Source: Cyanobacteria bacterium FACHB-502
GTDB lineage: Bacteria > Cyanobacteriota > Cyanobacteriia > Elainellales > Elainellaceae
DNA: 64,000 nt
Assembly (NCBI GenBank): GCA_014695325.1
Contig: JACJNZ010000052.1
Location: forward strand, 124,001 to 188,000
Direction: 5' to 3'
The position numbers and the translations under genes were made by a program. Below the pieces are notes generated by a model. It did no database searches, was not told where the DNA came from, and was given only the letters and a program-made list of their open reading frames with translations. Shown here one piece after another: positions 38,064 to 47,282 of the stretch. Position 1 is the stretch's first letter. The number at the start of each line of letters is the position of its first letter.

Positions 38064-38290
38064 GAAAGGGGGTAAAGGAATAAGGGGGTGAGGTTGTCTT
38101 TACTGTTGTCTTCTATTGTCTTCTTTACTATTGTCTATTGTGCCGATCGCAATGAATGGATTGAGCAATGGAAAGTGGGTTTAAGGCTGCTTGTGTTCCA
38201 TACCGAACGAATCCAACCAGGCTGACCACAGACGCAGGGATTTGATCGTCTTCGGGTCGCTGGTAGGTGACGATCGTTCGCAGGCGCAGA

Positions 38291-38860
38291 TCAGGGCGGA
38301 TGAATCGCATTTAGATCAACGGCGATCGAGCTTTTGTAGTAGGTCGTCATTTCTAGCGTTTGGCGGGTGGGCTGATAAGTGAAGCGTCCGGCGATCGCTC
38401 CTGGCTGATAGTAGCCCTGGTCGCGCAGATAAAATCCCTGAATCATTTCTCCTGCCGGATCGAGCGGAACCTGGGCAGCTACAGGCAGAGGCATGGGCTT
38501 CACGGCTTTGGGCTGGGTCAGCACGAACTCGTCGGGCATAAACAAAGCTTTTAGACTCATCGCAACTTCTTCGCCCGTTTCGGAGCGAGTCGCAAACGAA
38601 ATCGCAAAGCCAAACCAGCTCAGCGGACTTTGCAGAAGGCGATCGATCGCAATTTGAATTCCAGAAAAACTTTGTTCGGCAACTTGACCGGGCTGAGCCG
38701 GTGATCTGATTAAAATTCGCTGTTTTTCGGATTGATCAAGCGTATCGGCGCGAAATTCAGTATAAGAGCGTTCAACTTCACCTGTTAAGACAGAGTGATA
38801 CGTTCTTTCAGTCTGCCAAGTACCTGCACAAGCAGTAAAAAAGTCTTGGAAGCTGAGCAT
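38291..38860 (-). CDS. Phycobiliprotein lyase, CpcS/CpeS family
   Basis: 189 residues with a lipocalin-like barrel pattern: FQDFFTACAGTWQTERTYHSV, GEVERSYTEFRAD, FAISFATRSETGEEVAMSLKALFMPD, and a late GAIAGRFTYQPTRQTLEMTTYY. This family attaches phycocyanobilin to cysteines of phycobiliproteins in the light-harvesting phycobilisome. Which subtype (CpcS, CpcU or CpeS) it is cannot be told from sequence alone, and no phycobiliprotein genes are near. Single transcription unit. Confidence 0.8.
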   Translation of the reverse strand: MLSFQDFFTACAGTWQTERTYHSVLTGEVERSYTEFRADTLDQSEKQRILIRSPAQPGQVAEQSFSGIQIAIDRLLQSPLSWFGFAISFATRSETGEEVAMSLKALFMPDEFVLTQPKAVKPMPLPVAAQVPLDPAGEMIQGFYLRDQGYYQPGAIAGRFTYQPTRQTLEMTTYYKSSIAVDLNAIHPP

Positions 38861-39085
38861 TGAGGCATCAAGCGAAAAGATATTTAGATCAAATCAGGTT
38901 GACCGTTTTCCTGCAAGTTGCACTGGAAATAATATTCCTCAAGAGCCTTTTAATTTGTAATGCAAAATCTTCCCCCAGAATAAATCAGAAGTTGTCAAAA
39001 CGTTAAATGATTCAGGAATCTTGCTTAATTGAACTATTCATTCCCTAAGATGTAAGCACGTTTAAGAAATAAGGCAGATTGTCAG

Positions 39086-39463
39086 ATGGATTTACTCCAG
39101 GAACAGGTAGCGACACTACATCTCAAGATTGACGCTACCCAGGACATTGTTGAGCAGTTAAGCCATCAGACTGCTGAGATTTTAACCACGCTCAAAGGGG
39201 TGTTAGAAAATCGGAATCAGTTTCTCCAAGGCAGTGGAAACGGTTCACGATCGTTTTATTCCAACCGATTGGTGCTGGAGAACAGTATTGAACAGCACAA
39301 AGATGTTTTGGAAGATGTGAGCTATTCAGATTCTGAAGCGCGTTCTAGCGATCGAACCCTTTCGACAGAAATGCAAATTCAACGCCTGACCGCCCAACTG
39401 ACCGCCGCTTATAATCGCATTGCTGCCCTCGAAGAACAGCTTTTATCCAAGCGAGTTCACTAG
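39086..39463 (+). CDS. Small coiled-coil hypothetical protein
   Basis: 125 residues, cytosolic. The first ~40 residues (LLQEQVATLHLKIDATQDIVEQLSHQTAEILTTLKGVL) and the last ~35 (MQIQRLTAQLTAAYNRIAALEEQLLSK) have heptad-like hydrophobic spacing. The middle is polar and serine-rich, so it probably forms two short coiled coils joined by a linker. I recognise no family. The start ATG 39086 is plausible but has no strong ribosome site. Confidence 0.6.
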   Translation: MDLLQEQVATLHLKIDATQDIVEQLSHQTAEILTTLKGVLENRNQFLQGSGNGSRSFYSNRLVLENSIEQHKDVLEDVSYSDSEARSSDRTLSTEMQIQRLTAQLTAAYNRIAALEEQLLSKRVH

Positions 39464-39586
39464 GCCGGAGCGACAAATTTCAGCTTATTTTTCAGTCACG
39501 TTGCAGTAGTTCTTCACTAGAGAAACTCTTATCTAGCATTCGCTTTTACGAAGATTGCGGTGAAGGCGAGTTCACCCGTGGAATTT

Positions 39587-40720
39587 CTAGCCGAAACTTT
39601 CTATCGATCGCTGTTCATCCATCAAAAATTCGATCGTTTCCAGCAGTTGATGCTGGCTCCAGTTTGCAAATAAATGGGCAGCAATGGCACAGCCTCCGGC
39701 TCCCACGCCTTCCTTGACGTATCCCTGCTCGTAGATTCGCAGTTGAGCATAGCGAGAATTGGCAAAGCTTAAACTCGTCGCCAGCAAAGGAGCTTCTAGC
39801 AAAGCAGCTAACCCCACTGTATCTCCGGTTGGATCTTCAGCCACCCAGCGCGTTGTACCCACCACCACCTGTTCTGGCTGCCAGAAGAGGTTTTCGGCAA
39901 GGGCAATCGATTGGGTTAGCGCGTACACGGCAAGCATCTGTGTCCCCCCTGCGAGCAACACCCCACAGGTCCGGCTGGCTGCGATCGTCATTCCCGCCAC
40001 GACAATTTGCATCGGGTCGCCCAACCCAGCAATGACCGCAAACGGGTGAATCAAGGGAGCCGGGGAAGTTAAGGGAGTTGAGGAAGTCGAAGTTTTCCAG
40101 CGATCGAGTCCCTGCTGCACGATCGCCCATTTTTGTGGGTGATTACAGGTGGAATGGCTACTGTTAATTTTTCCCTCGGCTTGCCAGCCCAAGCCTGTTA
40201 GAACTGCCAGAGCTGTTGTGGTGCCGCCTACCACGCATTCGCCCAGAATCAGGTAGCCTGCAGGATTTTGTGCTGCCAGCTTCTCTCCCCAGCGCAGCCC
40301 TTGCTGAAACAAATGCTGAACGACAGCCCGATCGATCGCCCTCCCAGTTGTCAAACACCGGGCAGGCATTCCCCCTAAATCGATTGCCGGAACCGTTGGC
40401 GGCTTGGGCAGTCCCGCATTCAAGATCAGGGTCGGAATCTGAAGCTTTGCCACGATCGCACGAGTAATCAATGTTGGCGAAGCCCCAGCAACCAGCGGCG
40501 GCAAGGGAAACTTGGGCTGAGCCTGCACTCCGTGATATAGAAATTCTGCATCAGCGATCGCTGTAAACTGCCGATCGTCTGGTGTTGCTCCCGCCGCCGA
40601 GATCCCCGGAATTAGCCCCGTCTCTGTAAAGCCCAGCACGCAGGCGAACTGAGGAAGTTTTCTTTTGTGGCGATCGATCCAGGCTTGGGTTTGACTCAGT
40701 TGGGTGTAGAGGCGGAGCAT
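39587..40720 (-). CDS. cobT: Nicotinate mononucleotide-dependent phosphoribosyltransferase, CobT family (cyanobacterial type)
   Basis: 377 residues. Related to CobT, which makes alpha-ribazole phosphate from a lower-ligand base and nicotinate mononucleotide in cobamide assembly. Cyanobacterial-type marks include FVCVLGFTET-like FACVLGFTETGLIPGISAAGATPDDR, GYLILGECVVGGTTTALAVL and VVAGMTIAASRTCGVLLAGGTQMLAVYAL. Cyanobacteria mostly make pseudocobalamin (adenine lower ligand), so the true base substrate is open. Its ATG is two bases after the stop of the DUF2232 gene, a tight operon. cobN lies elsewhere in the window on the other strand. Confidence 0.85.
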   Translation of the reverse strand: MLRLYTQLSQTQAWIDRHKRKLPQFACVLGFTETGLIPGISAAGATPDDRQFTAIADAEFLYHGVQAQPKFPLPPLVAGASPTLITRAIVAKLQIPTLILNAGLPKPPTVPAIDLGGMPARCLTTGRAIDRAVVQHLFQQGLRWGEKLAAQNPAGYLILGECVVGGTTTALAVLTGLGWQAEGKINSSHSTCNHPQKWAIVQQGLDRWKTSTSSTPLTSPAPLIHPFAVIAGLGDPMQIVVAGMTIAASRTCGVLLAGGTQMLAVYALTQSIALAENLFWQPEQVVVGTTRWVAEDPTGDTVGLAALLEAPLLATSLSFANSRYAQLRIYEQGYVKEGVGAGGCAIAAHLFANWSQHQLLETIEFLMDEQRSIESFG

Positions 40721-40722
40721 GC

Positions 40723-41550
40723 TTACTCTTCGTCCATAATCACCTGTACCCAGTGCGGCGGGTCGGGAATCGGGTTATTCAGTCGTTTCAGCAGTAGCCA
40801 TGCCGCCAGATGCACGGTGAAGAGATAGACTAGATCGCTCAGTAGCACGATCGCGATCGTGGCAATTTGCACGACGGTTACATTGGTTTGGCTCAGCACA
40901 TCAATGCCCACGAAGCCCCAATTGACCAGGCGGGTCAGCACGATCTGGATTAAATCCGTAATGCGATTGGTGAGATAAGTCCACAGATCTTCGCCCAGAA
41001 ACACCGAGAGAATTGCTAACCGGAAAAAGAAGCCAAACATGGCGATGATCGTGCCGATCGCGATCGAGGGCAGCCAGGGAGAACCGCGTCGCCACATTGC
41101 CCCAAGCTGCACGCCCAGAAACGCATAAGGTACACAAAACAAAATGCTGAGATATGGACCCATCAGCACCGACAGCAGCAGCCCAGAAACCACCGCCGAC
41201 ATCCACGAAGCCCGGAATCCCCATCGCAGATAGGCAAGGGCGATCGGCAGCGGAAACAAAATCCGCATCCAGGGTCCGATGCTGAGGTAATAGCTCACTA
41301 GCCACATTAAACTCGCAGTGCTGGCAAGAAATGCTGTCTCGACCATCACCAGCGTGGGGGTCATGACTCGGATCGGCTGATCTGGCGTTGGGGCATTGGC
41401 AGCAGGCGAATCTCGATCGATCGTCAGGCTGGCTTCGACTTCGGCAAATTCCCGTTCCAGGTCGTCTGCCGACGAATGAGGAGAATTTGACCCACTGGAA
41501 ATTTGATTGCCTTTGGGGTCTGCCGGGTTGCCTGCTAAAGAGTCACTCAT
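40723..41550 (-). CDS. DUF2232 family membrane protein
   Basis: 275 residues. The first ~75 are polar and low-complexity; the rest contains about seven hydrophobic segments, among them ILFPLPIALAYLRWGFRASWMSA, VVSGLLLSVLMGPYLSILFCVPYAFLG and IAIVLLSDLVYLFTVHLAAWLLL. This matches the DUF2232 (YybS-like) family, which resembles energy-coupling-factor substrate-binding membrane proteins. The pairing with cobT in an operon hints at a vitamin-related transport or membrane role, which is only inference. Confidence 0.8.
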   Translation of the reverse strand: MSDSLAGNPADPKGNQISSGSNSPHSSADDLEREFAEVEASLTIDRDSPAANAPTPDQPIRVMTPTLVMVETAFLASTASLMWLVSYYLSIGPWMRILFPLPIALAYLRWGFRASWMSAVVSGLLLSVLMGPYLSILFCVPYAFLGVQLGAMWRRGSPWLPSIAIGTIIAMFGFFFRLAILSVFLGEDLWTYLTNRITDLIQIVLTRLVNWGFVGIDVLSQTNVTVVQIATIAIVLLSDLVYLFTVHLAAWLLLKRLNNPIPDPPHWVQVIMDEE

Positions 41551-41674
41551 GCCGTACCAGAAGAGATCGCTGATCTACTCTATCGTTTCTCCCGGTCGAT
41601 GCGGAGCAGTTCCCTTTTCTGGAGCGATCGCCTTTCTCAGCGACCTGACGCTGCGCTTTCTCAGTTTGGCTTTC

Positions 41675-41827
41675 TCAGTTTGGGTTCCGGGTGGACTGCC
41701 GCAAAAGATCGCGAATGTCGCGCAGATAGAGTTTGATGCTCCTGAGCGTATCGATGAACCACAGCAGCAGAAAAATCTGGAGCAAAACCAGGATTAGCGC
41801 AAACCAGCCAAATCCAACGTTTACCAT
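41675..41827 (-). CDS. Small single-helix membrane protein (hypothetical)
   Basis: A 50-codon frame starting ATG 41827: MVNVGFGWFALILVLLQIFL..., then a hydrophobic helix (FALILVLLQIFLLLWFI), and a charged amphipathic tail (DTLRSIKLYLRDIRDLLRQS). Hydrophobic-then-charged composition and the position just upstream of DUF2232-cobT on the same strand argue for a real gene. No strong ribosome site and no known family. Its 3' end runs into a 14-bp tandem duplication (GCTTTCTCAGTTTG, twice). Confidence 0.45.
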   Translation of the reverse strand: MVNVGFGWFALILVLLQIFLLLWFIDTLRSIKLYLRDIRDLLRQSTRNPN

Positions 41828-42062
41828 TGCAGCTTTAGTCCTACTTGTGACCTTACTTAAAAGAGCGGATTTGAAAGAGCGATCGTTCTAAATTCCTGGT
41901 AAGTATTGTAGAAGCTGAGATCTTCCCCAGTTCCCCTCCCAGAAGGAAAGAACCAAACTCAACTGCTCACGAAGGAAAACTGAACCACTCAAAGCTCCTT
42001 TTGGGGTTTAGGAAGATCTAAACGAGAGCAAGCCACTCCTGGGTGAGCCTTGAATTCCCGTC

Positions 42063-42395
42063 CTAGCCCTGCCCGCAGCAGCGATCGATTCCTAAACTAT
42101 CAAGCAGCAAATCGCTAACCGCATTGGCAACTGCAAACTCACTGTAGAAACTCCGGGAAAAGTCAAATCCTTGCATTTCGGTGACGATCGCAATCACCAG
42201 CGATCCCACATCGTTTTCCCCTTCCATGCGCTGGCGCACAAACACCTGGGCTGCTCTCGCCGCAATTTGATGATTCACCGCTTCCGGCAAAAATTCTTCA
42301 TCCAGCCAGCGATGCAAAGACGCTTTCAGCCATTCACCCTCCTGCTCAGCATTGCTTGCGGGCGGCAGTGTCACGGGTGGGATTGGTTCAGCCAT
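42063..42395 (-). CDS. Conserved cyanobacterial hypothetical protein
   Basis: 110 residues from ATG 42395 (MAEPIPPVTLPP); a further upstream ATG at 42416 would add seven residues. After a proline-rich start comes a helical domain: WLKASLHRWLDEEFLPEAVNHQIAARAAQVFVRQRMEGENDVGSLVIAIVTEMQGFDFS. It looks like a small soluble all-helical protein of the kind conserved in cyanobacteria. It diverges from aat with about 90 bases between. No function is known to me. Confidence 0.7.
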   Translation of the reverse strand: MAEPIPPVTLPPASNAEQEGEWLKASLHRWLDEEFLPEAVNHQIAARAAQVFVRQRMEGENDVGSLVIAIVTEMQGFDFSRSFYSEFAVANAVSDLLLDSLGIDRCCGQG

Positions 42396-42485
42396 CGTCG
42401 CTTCCCTCACTCGCAAATCGATATGTTTATCCTACCTTCCTGGGTTATCGTACGTTGAGATCATCCTAAAGCGAAGCGTCGGGTT

Positions 42486-43064
42486 ATGACTCGCTATGAC
42501 ATTGACTCAATTGTGGCTGGCTATGCTCAGGGCTATTTCTTGATGGCAGACGAGCAGGGCAATCTCGACTGGTACAGTAGCCGCAAGCGGGCACTGATTC
42601 CCCTAGATGAACAGTTTCGCTACCCCCGATCGCTTCAACGCGTCCTTAACCAAAATCGCTTTACCGTTGCGGTCGATCGTGCCTTTGCAGAAGTCGTCGA
42701 AGGCTGCGCCGATCGTGAAACCACCTGGATCTCTGGCGAACTTCAGCAAATTTATGAGGAACTGCACCAGGCAGGCTGGGCACACAGCTTTGAAACCTGG
42801 CAGGGTAACGAATTGGCAGGCGGAATCCTGGGACTGGTAATCGGCGGAGCCTTTATCGGCGAATCCATGTTTTACCGCATTCCCGAAGGCTCAAAAGTAG
42901 CGATGGTGAAATTAGTGGAACGGCTTCGATCGCGCCAGTTCACTTTATTTGATGCTCAGATGACGAACCCTCATTTAGAACGATTTGGAGCGTATTTGAT
43001 TGGCGATCGAGAATACAAAAACTTGCTGAATCGGGCACTCCAGCAGCCTTGCTCGCTGATATAG
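42486..43064 (+). CDS. aat: Leucyl/phenylalanyl-tRNA-protein transferase
   Basis: 192 residues. Transfers Leu or Phe from tRNA to N-terminal Arg/Lys of proteins, marking them for ClpAP-type degradation (N-degron pathway). The GNAT-like core is recognisable: [88 protein letters not shown] and [15 protein letters not shown]. The usual E. coli motif order is kept, and length is normal for cyanobacterial forms. Transcribed alone, then yidD. Confidence 0.93.
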   Translation: MTRYDIDSIVAGYAQGYFLMADEQGNLDWYSSRKRALIPLDEQFRYPRSLQRVLNQNRFTVAVDRAFAEVVEGCADRETTWISGELQQIYEELHQAGWAHSFETWQGNELAGGILGLVIGGAFIGESMFYRIPEGSKVAMVKLVERLRSRQFTLFDAQMTNPHLERFGAYLIGDREYKNLLNRALQQPCSLI

Positions 43065-43178
43065 CCTTTTTCAGGCAGATGAAGTACAGAGAAGGGGGGT
43101 GCAGGAGCTGTGTCCCCACCCCCTCGTACCTTAATAGAGGGGAAAGCTGTATAGAGTTGACTGAAATAAACTAAAGAT

Positions 43179-43409
43179 ATGAAGCAAGTTTTGATCTGGC
43201 TCATTCAGGCATATCGCCTTTTAATTTCACCCCTGTTTCCGCCCTCCTGCCGCTTTCAGCCGACCTGTTCACAATATGGCATTGAGGCAATTCAGCGATT
43301 TGGCGCAATTAAGGGAAGCTGGCTCACCGTGCGGCGAATCTTGCGTTGTCACCCGTTTCATCCGGGCGGCTACGATCCGGTTCCGCCTAAACAGGTGCTA
43401 GAAGAATGA
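43179..43409 (+). CDS. yidD: Membrane protein insertion efficiency factor YidD
   Basis: 76 residues. The family pattern is complete: [65 protein letters not shown], with the three conserved cysteines. YidD is an amphipathic inner-membrane-associated protein that helps YidC insert membrane proteins. It is usually near rpmH-rnpA-yidC; here it is alone, a little after aat. ATG 43179 is the natural start. Confidence 0.95.
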   Translation: MKQVLIWLIQAYRLLISPLFPPSCRFQPTCSQYGIEAIQRFGAIKGSWLTVRRILRCHPFHPGGYDPVPPKQVLEE

Positions 43410-43469
43410 GAGTTTGGCTACAGGGTTGCAATATTCCTTCTTGTAAAGTCTGTCGCCCAGTTTAAGCGG

Positions 43470-45227
43470 CTAGCTTGCCTGCACTTCCCGCAATTCGTGC
43501 TGATCCCAGAGCTGGCGATAAAGTCCTGAATGAGCGATTAACTCAGAATGGCTACCTGCCTGCACAATTCGCCCGTGATCCATCACTAGAATCCGATCGG
43601 CAGTCGCAGCCGCAGAGAGCTGGTGAGAGATAAACAGCACCGTTTTGCGGCGAGTTCCCTCGGAGAGGTTGTGCAGAATTGCAGTGGCAGTCTGGTTGTC
43701 TACGCTGGAAAGGGCATCGTCCAAAATCAGCACGGGCGCGTCGGTGAGTAGAGCTCTGGCTAACGCAGTTCGTTGTCGCTGACCACCAGAAAGGGTAATG
43801 CCGCGTTCGCCCACGATCGTCTCGTACTGCTGCGGAAAGTTGAGAATTTCGGTATGGATTTGTGCCTGTTTTGCCGCGTATTCCACCTCAGGCTGTTCGC
43901 TCACGGGATCACCATAGCGAATGTTGTTTTGAATCGTAGTGCTGAACAAGAAACTTTCCTGCGGCACATAGGCGATCGCCGATCGCAAATCCTGCAAACG
44001 AATCTGTGTGATATCGTGCCCGTCGAGGAAAAGCTGACCGGGTTCAATCTCCAGCAGGCGCGGAATTGCGTTGGCTAGGGTACTTTTACCTGAACCGATC
44101 GACCCTACGATCGCCACCGTCTCGCCCGGACGAATCAGGAACTTCACGCGATCGAGCGCAGGCTGTTTTGCCCCACCATAGGTGTAGCTCAGTTCTTCTG
44201 CCCGCAGTTCTCCCCGGACTTCCGATCGTTTTAGCCCGATCGCATCAGGAACATCATGGATTCGGGGTGCGGTGGAGAGGATGGTTTCGAGACGATCGAT
44301 ACTGACTTCCCCGCGCTGAAATGCCGTAATCGTAAAGCCCAGCAGAGCTGTGGGAAAGACGAGCCGTTCTGCAAACAGTAACAACGCCACAAAGTCCCCG
44401 ACGGACAGCGTATTGTTGCCGATCGCCCCAATGCCCAGCGACAGCAGTGCCAACTGACTCACACTTGCCAATCCTCGCAGCAGGGGAAACAGGGTGTTTT
44501 GCGTTTTGGAAAGCCGTAGATTTGCCCGCAACAGCTTATGGTTTAGCTGACGAAAAGCGCGTCGCTCGTTGTCTTCTTGGGCATAGATCTTGATCAGGGC
44601 AATGCCGCTCATGTCTTCCTGAATCAGGTCACTCAGGCTTGCGGTTTCCTGCTGCACGTTCATTTGGTAGTTTCGCAGTCGCTGGCTAAATAGCTGCACC
44701 AACGCCAGAATCAACGGATACACGGCAACTGCCACCAGCGTCAACCGAACGTTGATCGACAGCATCGCGGGCAGGGTCAGCGCGTAAGCCAGGATGATAT
44801 TCACCGTACTCAGCACCGCAAAACCCACCAGACGGCGAATATTATCAACATCGCTCGTCGCACGGCTAATCAGATCTCCGGGGGTATTGATGGCAAAATA
44901 GCTCGGTTCCAGTCCCAACAAATGGCGAAAAATTTGCTGCTTCAGGTCAAACTCTACCTGTCGCCCCACGCCAAACAGCAAAATCCGCGACGACATCCGC
45001 GCCAGCCACATAATTGACGAAAGCAGCAGCACCAGCAGCGAATAATAGATGACGCGATCGAAATTAAAATTCTGCTGAAGCTCATCCAGCCCATCGCGAA
45101 TCAGCAGCGGAATCTGCACCGACAGCCAGTTCACAACGACCAACGAAGCAATCCCGATCGCCGCACCTTTCCAGTGGGGGCGCATGTAGGACAGCAGTTT
45201 TTTGAAGCGGGAACGGGAGTCAGCCAT
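43470..45227 (-). CDS. ABC exporter, fused membrane and ATPase domains
   Basis: 585 residues from ATG 45227 (MADSRSRFKKLLSYMRPHWKG). An exporter-type membrane domain of six helices (about 15-310) is followed by the nucleotide-binding domain: Walker A GSIGSGKST, signature TLSGGQRQR, Walker B VLILDDALSSVD and the switch His in FISHQLSA. It resembles the heterodimer-forming MdlA/MdlB or multidrug/lipid exporter group. The catalytic Glu after Walker B is Asp (DDALS), as in degenerate-site half-transporters, so it may pair with a second subunit encoded elsewhere. Substrate unknown. Confidence 0.9.
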   Translation of the reverse strand: MADSRSRFKKLLSYMRPHWKGAAIGIASLVVVNWLSVQIPLLIRDGLDELQQNFNFDRVIYYSLLVLLLSSIMWLARMSSRILLFGVGRQVEFDLKQQIFRHLLGLEPSYFAINTPGDLISRATSDVDNIRRLVGFAVLSTVNIILAYALTLPAMLSINVRLTLVAVAVYPLILALVQLFSQRLRNYQMNVQQETASLSDLIQEDMSGIALIKIYAQEDNERRAFRQLNHKLLRANLRLSKTQNTLFPLLRGLASVSQLALLSLGIGAIGNNTLSVGDFVALLLFAERLVFPTALLGFTITAFQRGEVSIDRLETILSTAPRIHDVPDAIGLKRSEVRGELRAEELSYTYGGAKQPALDRVKFLIRPGETVAIVGSIGSGKSTLANAIPRLLEIEPGQLFLDGHDITQIRLQDLRSAIAYVPQESFLFSTTIQNNIRYGDPVSEQPEVEYAAKQAQIHTEILNFPQQYETIVGERGITLSGGQRQRTALARALLTDAPVLILDDALSSVDNQTATAILHNLSEGTRRKTVLFISHQLSAAATADRILVMDHGRIVQAGSHSELIAHSGLYRQLWDQHELREVQAS

Positions 45228-45311
45228 AGTTACGGAAGCCAGATAAGTCAGCACCCAGCAGAGCAGCGAGCATCACTCACAGTCTATCGTTTTGATTCCT
45301 TTTTCCGCAGC

Positions 45312-46391
45312 TTAAACGGTCAGGGGGTCAGCCAGCCAACCTCTGAGGAAGTAATAAATTGTTGCCAGGTATTCATCCACCACCCGCGTCGTAATCACCA
45401 ACGCCTCTGCACTAGGGATAATATCGGTGACGGCGGCAAACTGAAGTCCGCGCTGAATCTGAAACACATAAAAATCAGTCGGTCGAGGAATGACGCTAAA
45501 GTTGAGCCGGGTAAAAGTCGAGGCAGTTCGCCGGATCGAGAGGGTAGGAGCCACCAGGACGATCGGAACCCGACCTGCCGTGGCAGGAGCCGGAACCGGA
45601 CTGGCATTGTTATCGCAAACCGCAAATAGCCGACAGTTCCCATTCCCGGCAGTTGTGGTCAAAATATTGCGAGCGGCTTCTGCACTGCTGCGCGGATCAA
45701 CCCCATTGCGATCGATCTGAATCCGATCGTTGGGCACACCATTCGCCGTCAACAGTGCCCGGATGCTCTGATCGCTGTTAACCGCTTCGTTATTGCCGTC
45801 AATGCTGCTGACGATCACCAGTGGGGTGTTGCCCCGTGCCACGCGAGTTCCATAAAGCTGAGCCGCATAAAGTAGCCGCGACTGAAGATTAACGCTCAAA
45901 CCGCCTGTGGTGTTGCTGATCTGGGTCCGAATTCGCGAAGACGGGTCAGAGGGCAATGCCCCATCGCCCAGTACGACGATCGCCTGCCCTTCCTGAGGAT
46001 TGGATGCCTCCTGACGCTGCACTGCCTCTAGCACGGTTCGCTGCTCGGTTTGAGCCGTGAGCAGGTATGCCGTCAGCGGCAAGCTAAAGATCAGCAAAAT
46101 CAAGAAAGCGGCAAGCACCTGTCCTCCATCCACCGACTTTAAGCCCTTTCGCATTGCCGCACCCAGCAGCACCAGCGATAGCCCCAACGGTCGCAGGAAA
46201 AAGGCAATAAACGACCACAAAATCCCAACCGTGCGATTGGTCGGCTGTAGAAACGCCAGCACCAGCAGCAGCACCAGCACAATCCCGCCCAACCAGGTGA
46301 GATAGCGACGATCGATAAAATTTTGCAGAACGTAGCGAACGATAAAAAAGATGGCAGTCAGGAGCAGCAGTTGCGTAATCAGTTCAAACAT
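45312..46391 (-). CDS. DUF218 (ElyC/SanA/YdcF-type) membrane protein
   Basis: 359 residues. The first ~110 contain four hydrophobic segments (LITQLLLLTAIFFIVRYVL, WLGGIVLVLLLVLAFL, LWSFIAFFLRPLGLSLVLLG, LAAFLILLIFSLPLTAYLL). Then comes the DUF218 domain: AIVVLGDGALP, LLYAAQLYGTRVARGNTPLVIVSSIDG, NDRIQIDRNGVDPRSSAEAARNIL, PIVLVAPTLSIRRTASTF. Members are linked to envelope polysaccharide metabolism, for example ElyC. It lies between the ABC exporter and a sugar transferase, all on minus. Confidence 0.82.
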   Translation of the reverse strand: MFELITQLLLLTAIFFIVRYVLQNFIDRRYLTWLGGIVLVLLLVLAFLQPTNRTVGILWSFIAFFLRPLGLSLVLLGAAMRKGLKSVDGGQVLAAFLILLIFSLPLTAYLLTAQTEQRTVLEAVQRQEASNPQEGQAIVVLGDGALPSDPSSRIRTQISNTTGGLSVNLQSRLLYAAQLYGTRVARGNTPLVIVSSIDGNNEAVNSDQSIRALLTANGVPNDRIQIDRNGVDPRSSAEAARNILTTTAGNGNCRLFAVCDNNASPVPAPATAGRVPIVLVAPTLSIRRTASTFTRLNFSVIPRPTDFYVFQIQRGLQFAAVTDIIPSAEALVITTRVVDEYLATIYYFLRGWLADPLTV

Positions 46392-46440
46392 GGGCTTTGT
46401 TATCGCGGCAGAGCATAACCAAGTGGAGCGAATCGAGTGG

Positions 46441-46465
46441 GGAGTTCCCCGCTGGGGGTAATCGA
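46441..46465. repeat. Copy of the dispersed GGAGTTCCCC...GGGGGTAATCG palindrome
   Basis: GGAGTTCCCCGCTGGGGGTAATCG. The CCCC/GGGG arms close a short loop and the element ends in GTAATCG like the other copies. It lies just upstream of the DUF218 gene start. Confidence 0.75.
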
Positions 46466-46507
46466 ATTGAGACCTGCTCTAATGTACTCAAACTCGGTAC
46501 AAACGGT

Positions 46508-46541
46508 TAAAAAAAAGCCCCTACCAAACGGCAAGGGCTAT
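46508..46541 (-). terminator. Rho-independent terminator of the sugar transferase gene
   Basis: On the minus strand: AGCCC(T)TGCC-GTTT-GGTA(G)GGGCT followed by eight T residues. The stem pairs well and lies about 45 bases after the sugar-transferase stop. Confidence 0.85.
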
Positions 46542-46586
46542 CACTTCCTGGAAAACGTAGTGAGAACTCAAAATCAAGAATCTGGA

Positions 46587-47282
46587 CTAATATGCGCCCG
46601 ATCGATTCAGAATGACGGCGATCGTCTGGAAAATTAACTGCAAGTCATAGAGCGGATGCCAGCGTTGCTGATAGCGCAGATCCAGCTCAACAATCTGTTC
46701 AAAGTCCTTAATGGCAGAACGTCCGCTGACCTGCCACTCTCCGGTTAGCCCTGGTTTAACGTTGAGCCTCAGCCAGTGCCGATCAGCATAGCGGCTGACT
46801 TCATCGCGGGTCGGCGGACGGGTTCCAACCAGGCTCATATCGCCCATCAGTACATTCCAGAACTGGGGAAACTCATCCAGGCTGGTCTTTCGCAGAAATT
46901 GCCCAACACGAGTAATCCGAGGGTCTTGCTCGTTCTTAAAGATAAGCCCCTTTGCTTCGTTTTGAACCAGGGCTTTGAGTTGATCGGCGTTTTGCACCAT
47001 CGATCGAAACTTGAGCAGCGTAAACGTCTTGCCCCGTAAGCCAAATCGCTCCTGCCGAAAGAAAATTGGTCCAGGGCTGTCTAGCTTGATGACCACGGCG
47101 ATCGGAATAAACATCAAGGCGAGCAGGAGTAGCCCGACGATCGCCCCCACAATATCGATCATGCGCTTAATGACTGAAGAGGCAGAGGGGTGAGGAGCCT
47201 GAACTTGCAGCCCTATAGGAAGGGAAATAGAGTGCCCTGCTTGCTGAATCACGGAGTCAGTCATGCTTAGAAGCCCGTACAA
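46587..47282 (-). CDS. Undecaprenyl-phosphate sugar phosphotransferase (priming bacterial sugar transferase)
   Basis: 231 residues. Attaches the first sugar-1-phosphate to a polyprenyl phosphate carrier to start exopolysaccharide or O-antigen synthesis. One N-terminal membrane helix ([27 protein letters not shown]) is followed by the catalytic region: [27 protein letters not shown], the [27 protein letters not shown] core with the DEFPQ acidic residues, and [14 protein letters not shown]. It is the short, PglC/EpsL-like form without the long multi-helix N-terminus. It has a good terminator. Confidence 0.93.
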   Translation of the reverse strand: MYGLLSMTDSVIQQAGHSISLPIGLQVQAPHPSASSVIKRMIDIVGAIVGLLLLALMFIPIAVVIKLDSPGPIFFRQERFGLRGKTFTLLKFRSMVQNADQLKALVQNEAKGLIFKNEQDPRITRVGQFLRKTSLDEFPQFWNVLMGDMSLVGTRPPTRDEVSRYADRHWLRLNVKPGLTGEWQVSGRSAIKDFEQIVELDLRYQQRWHPLYDLQLIFQTIAVILNRSGAY

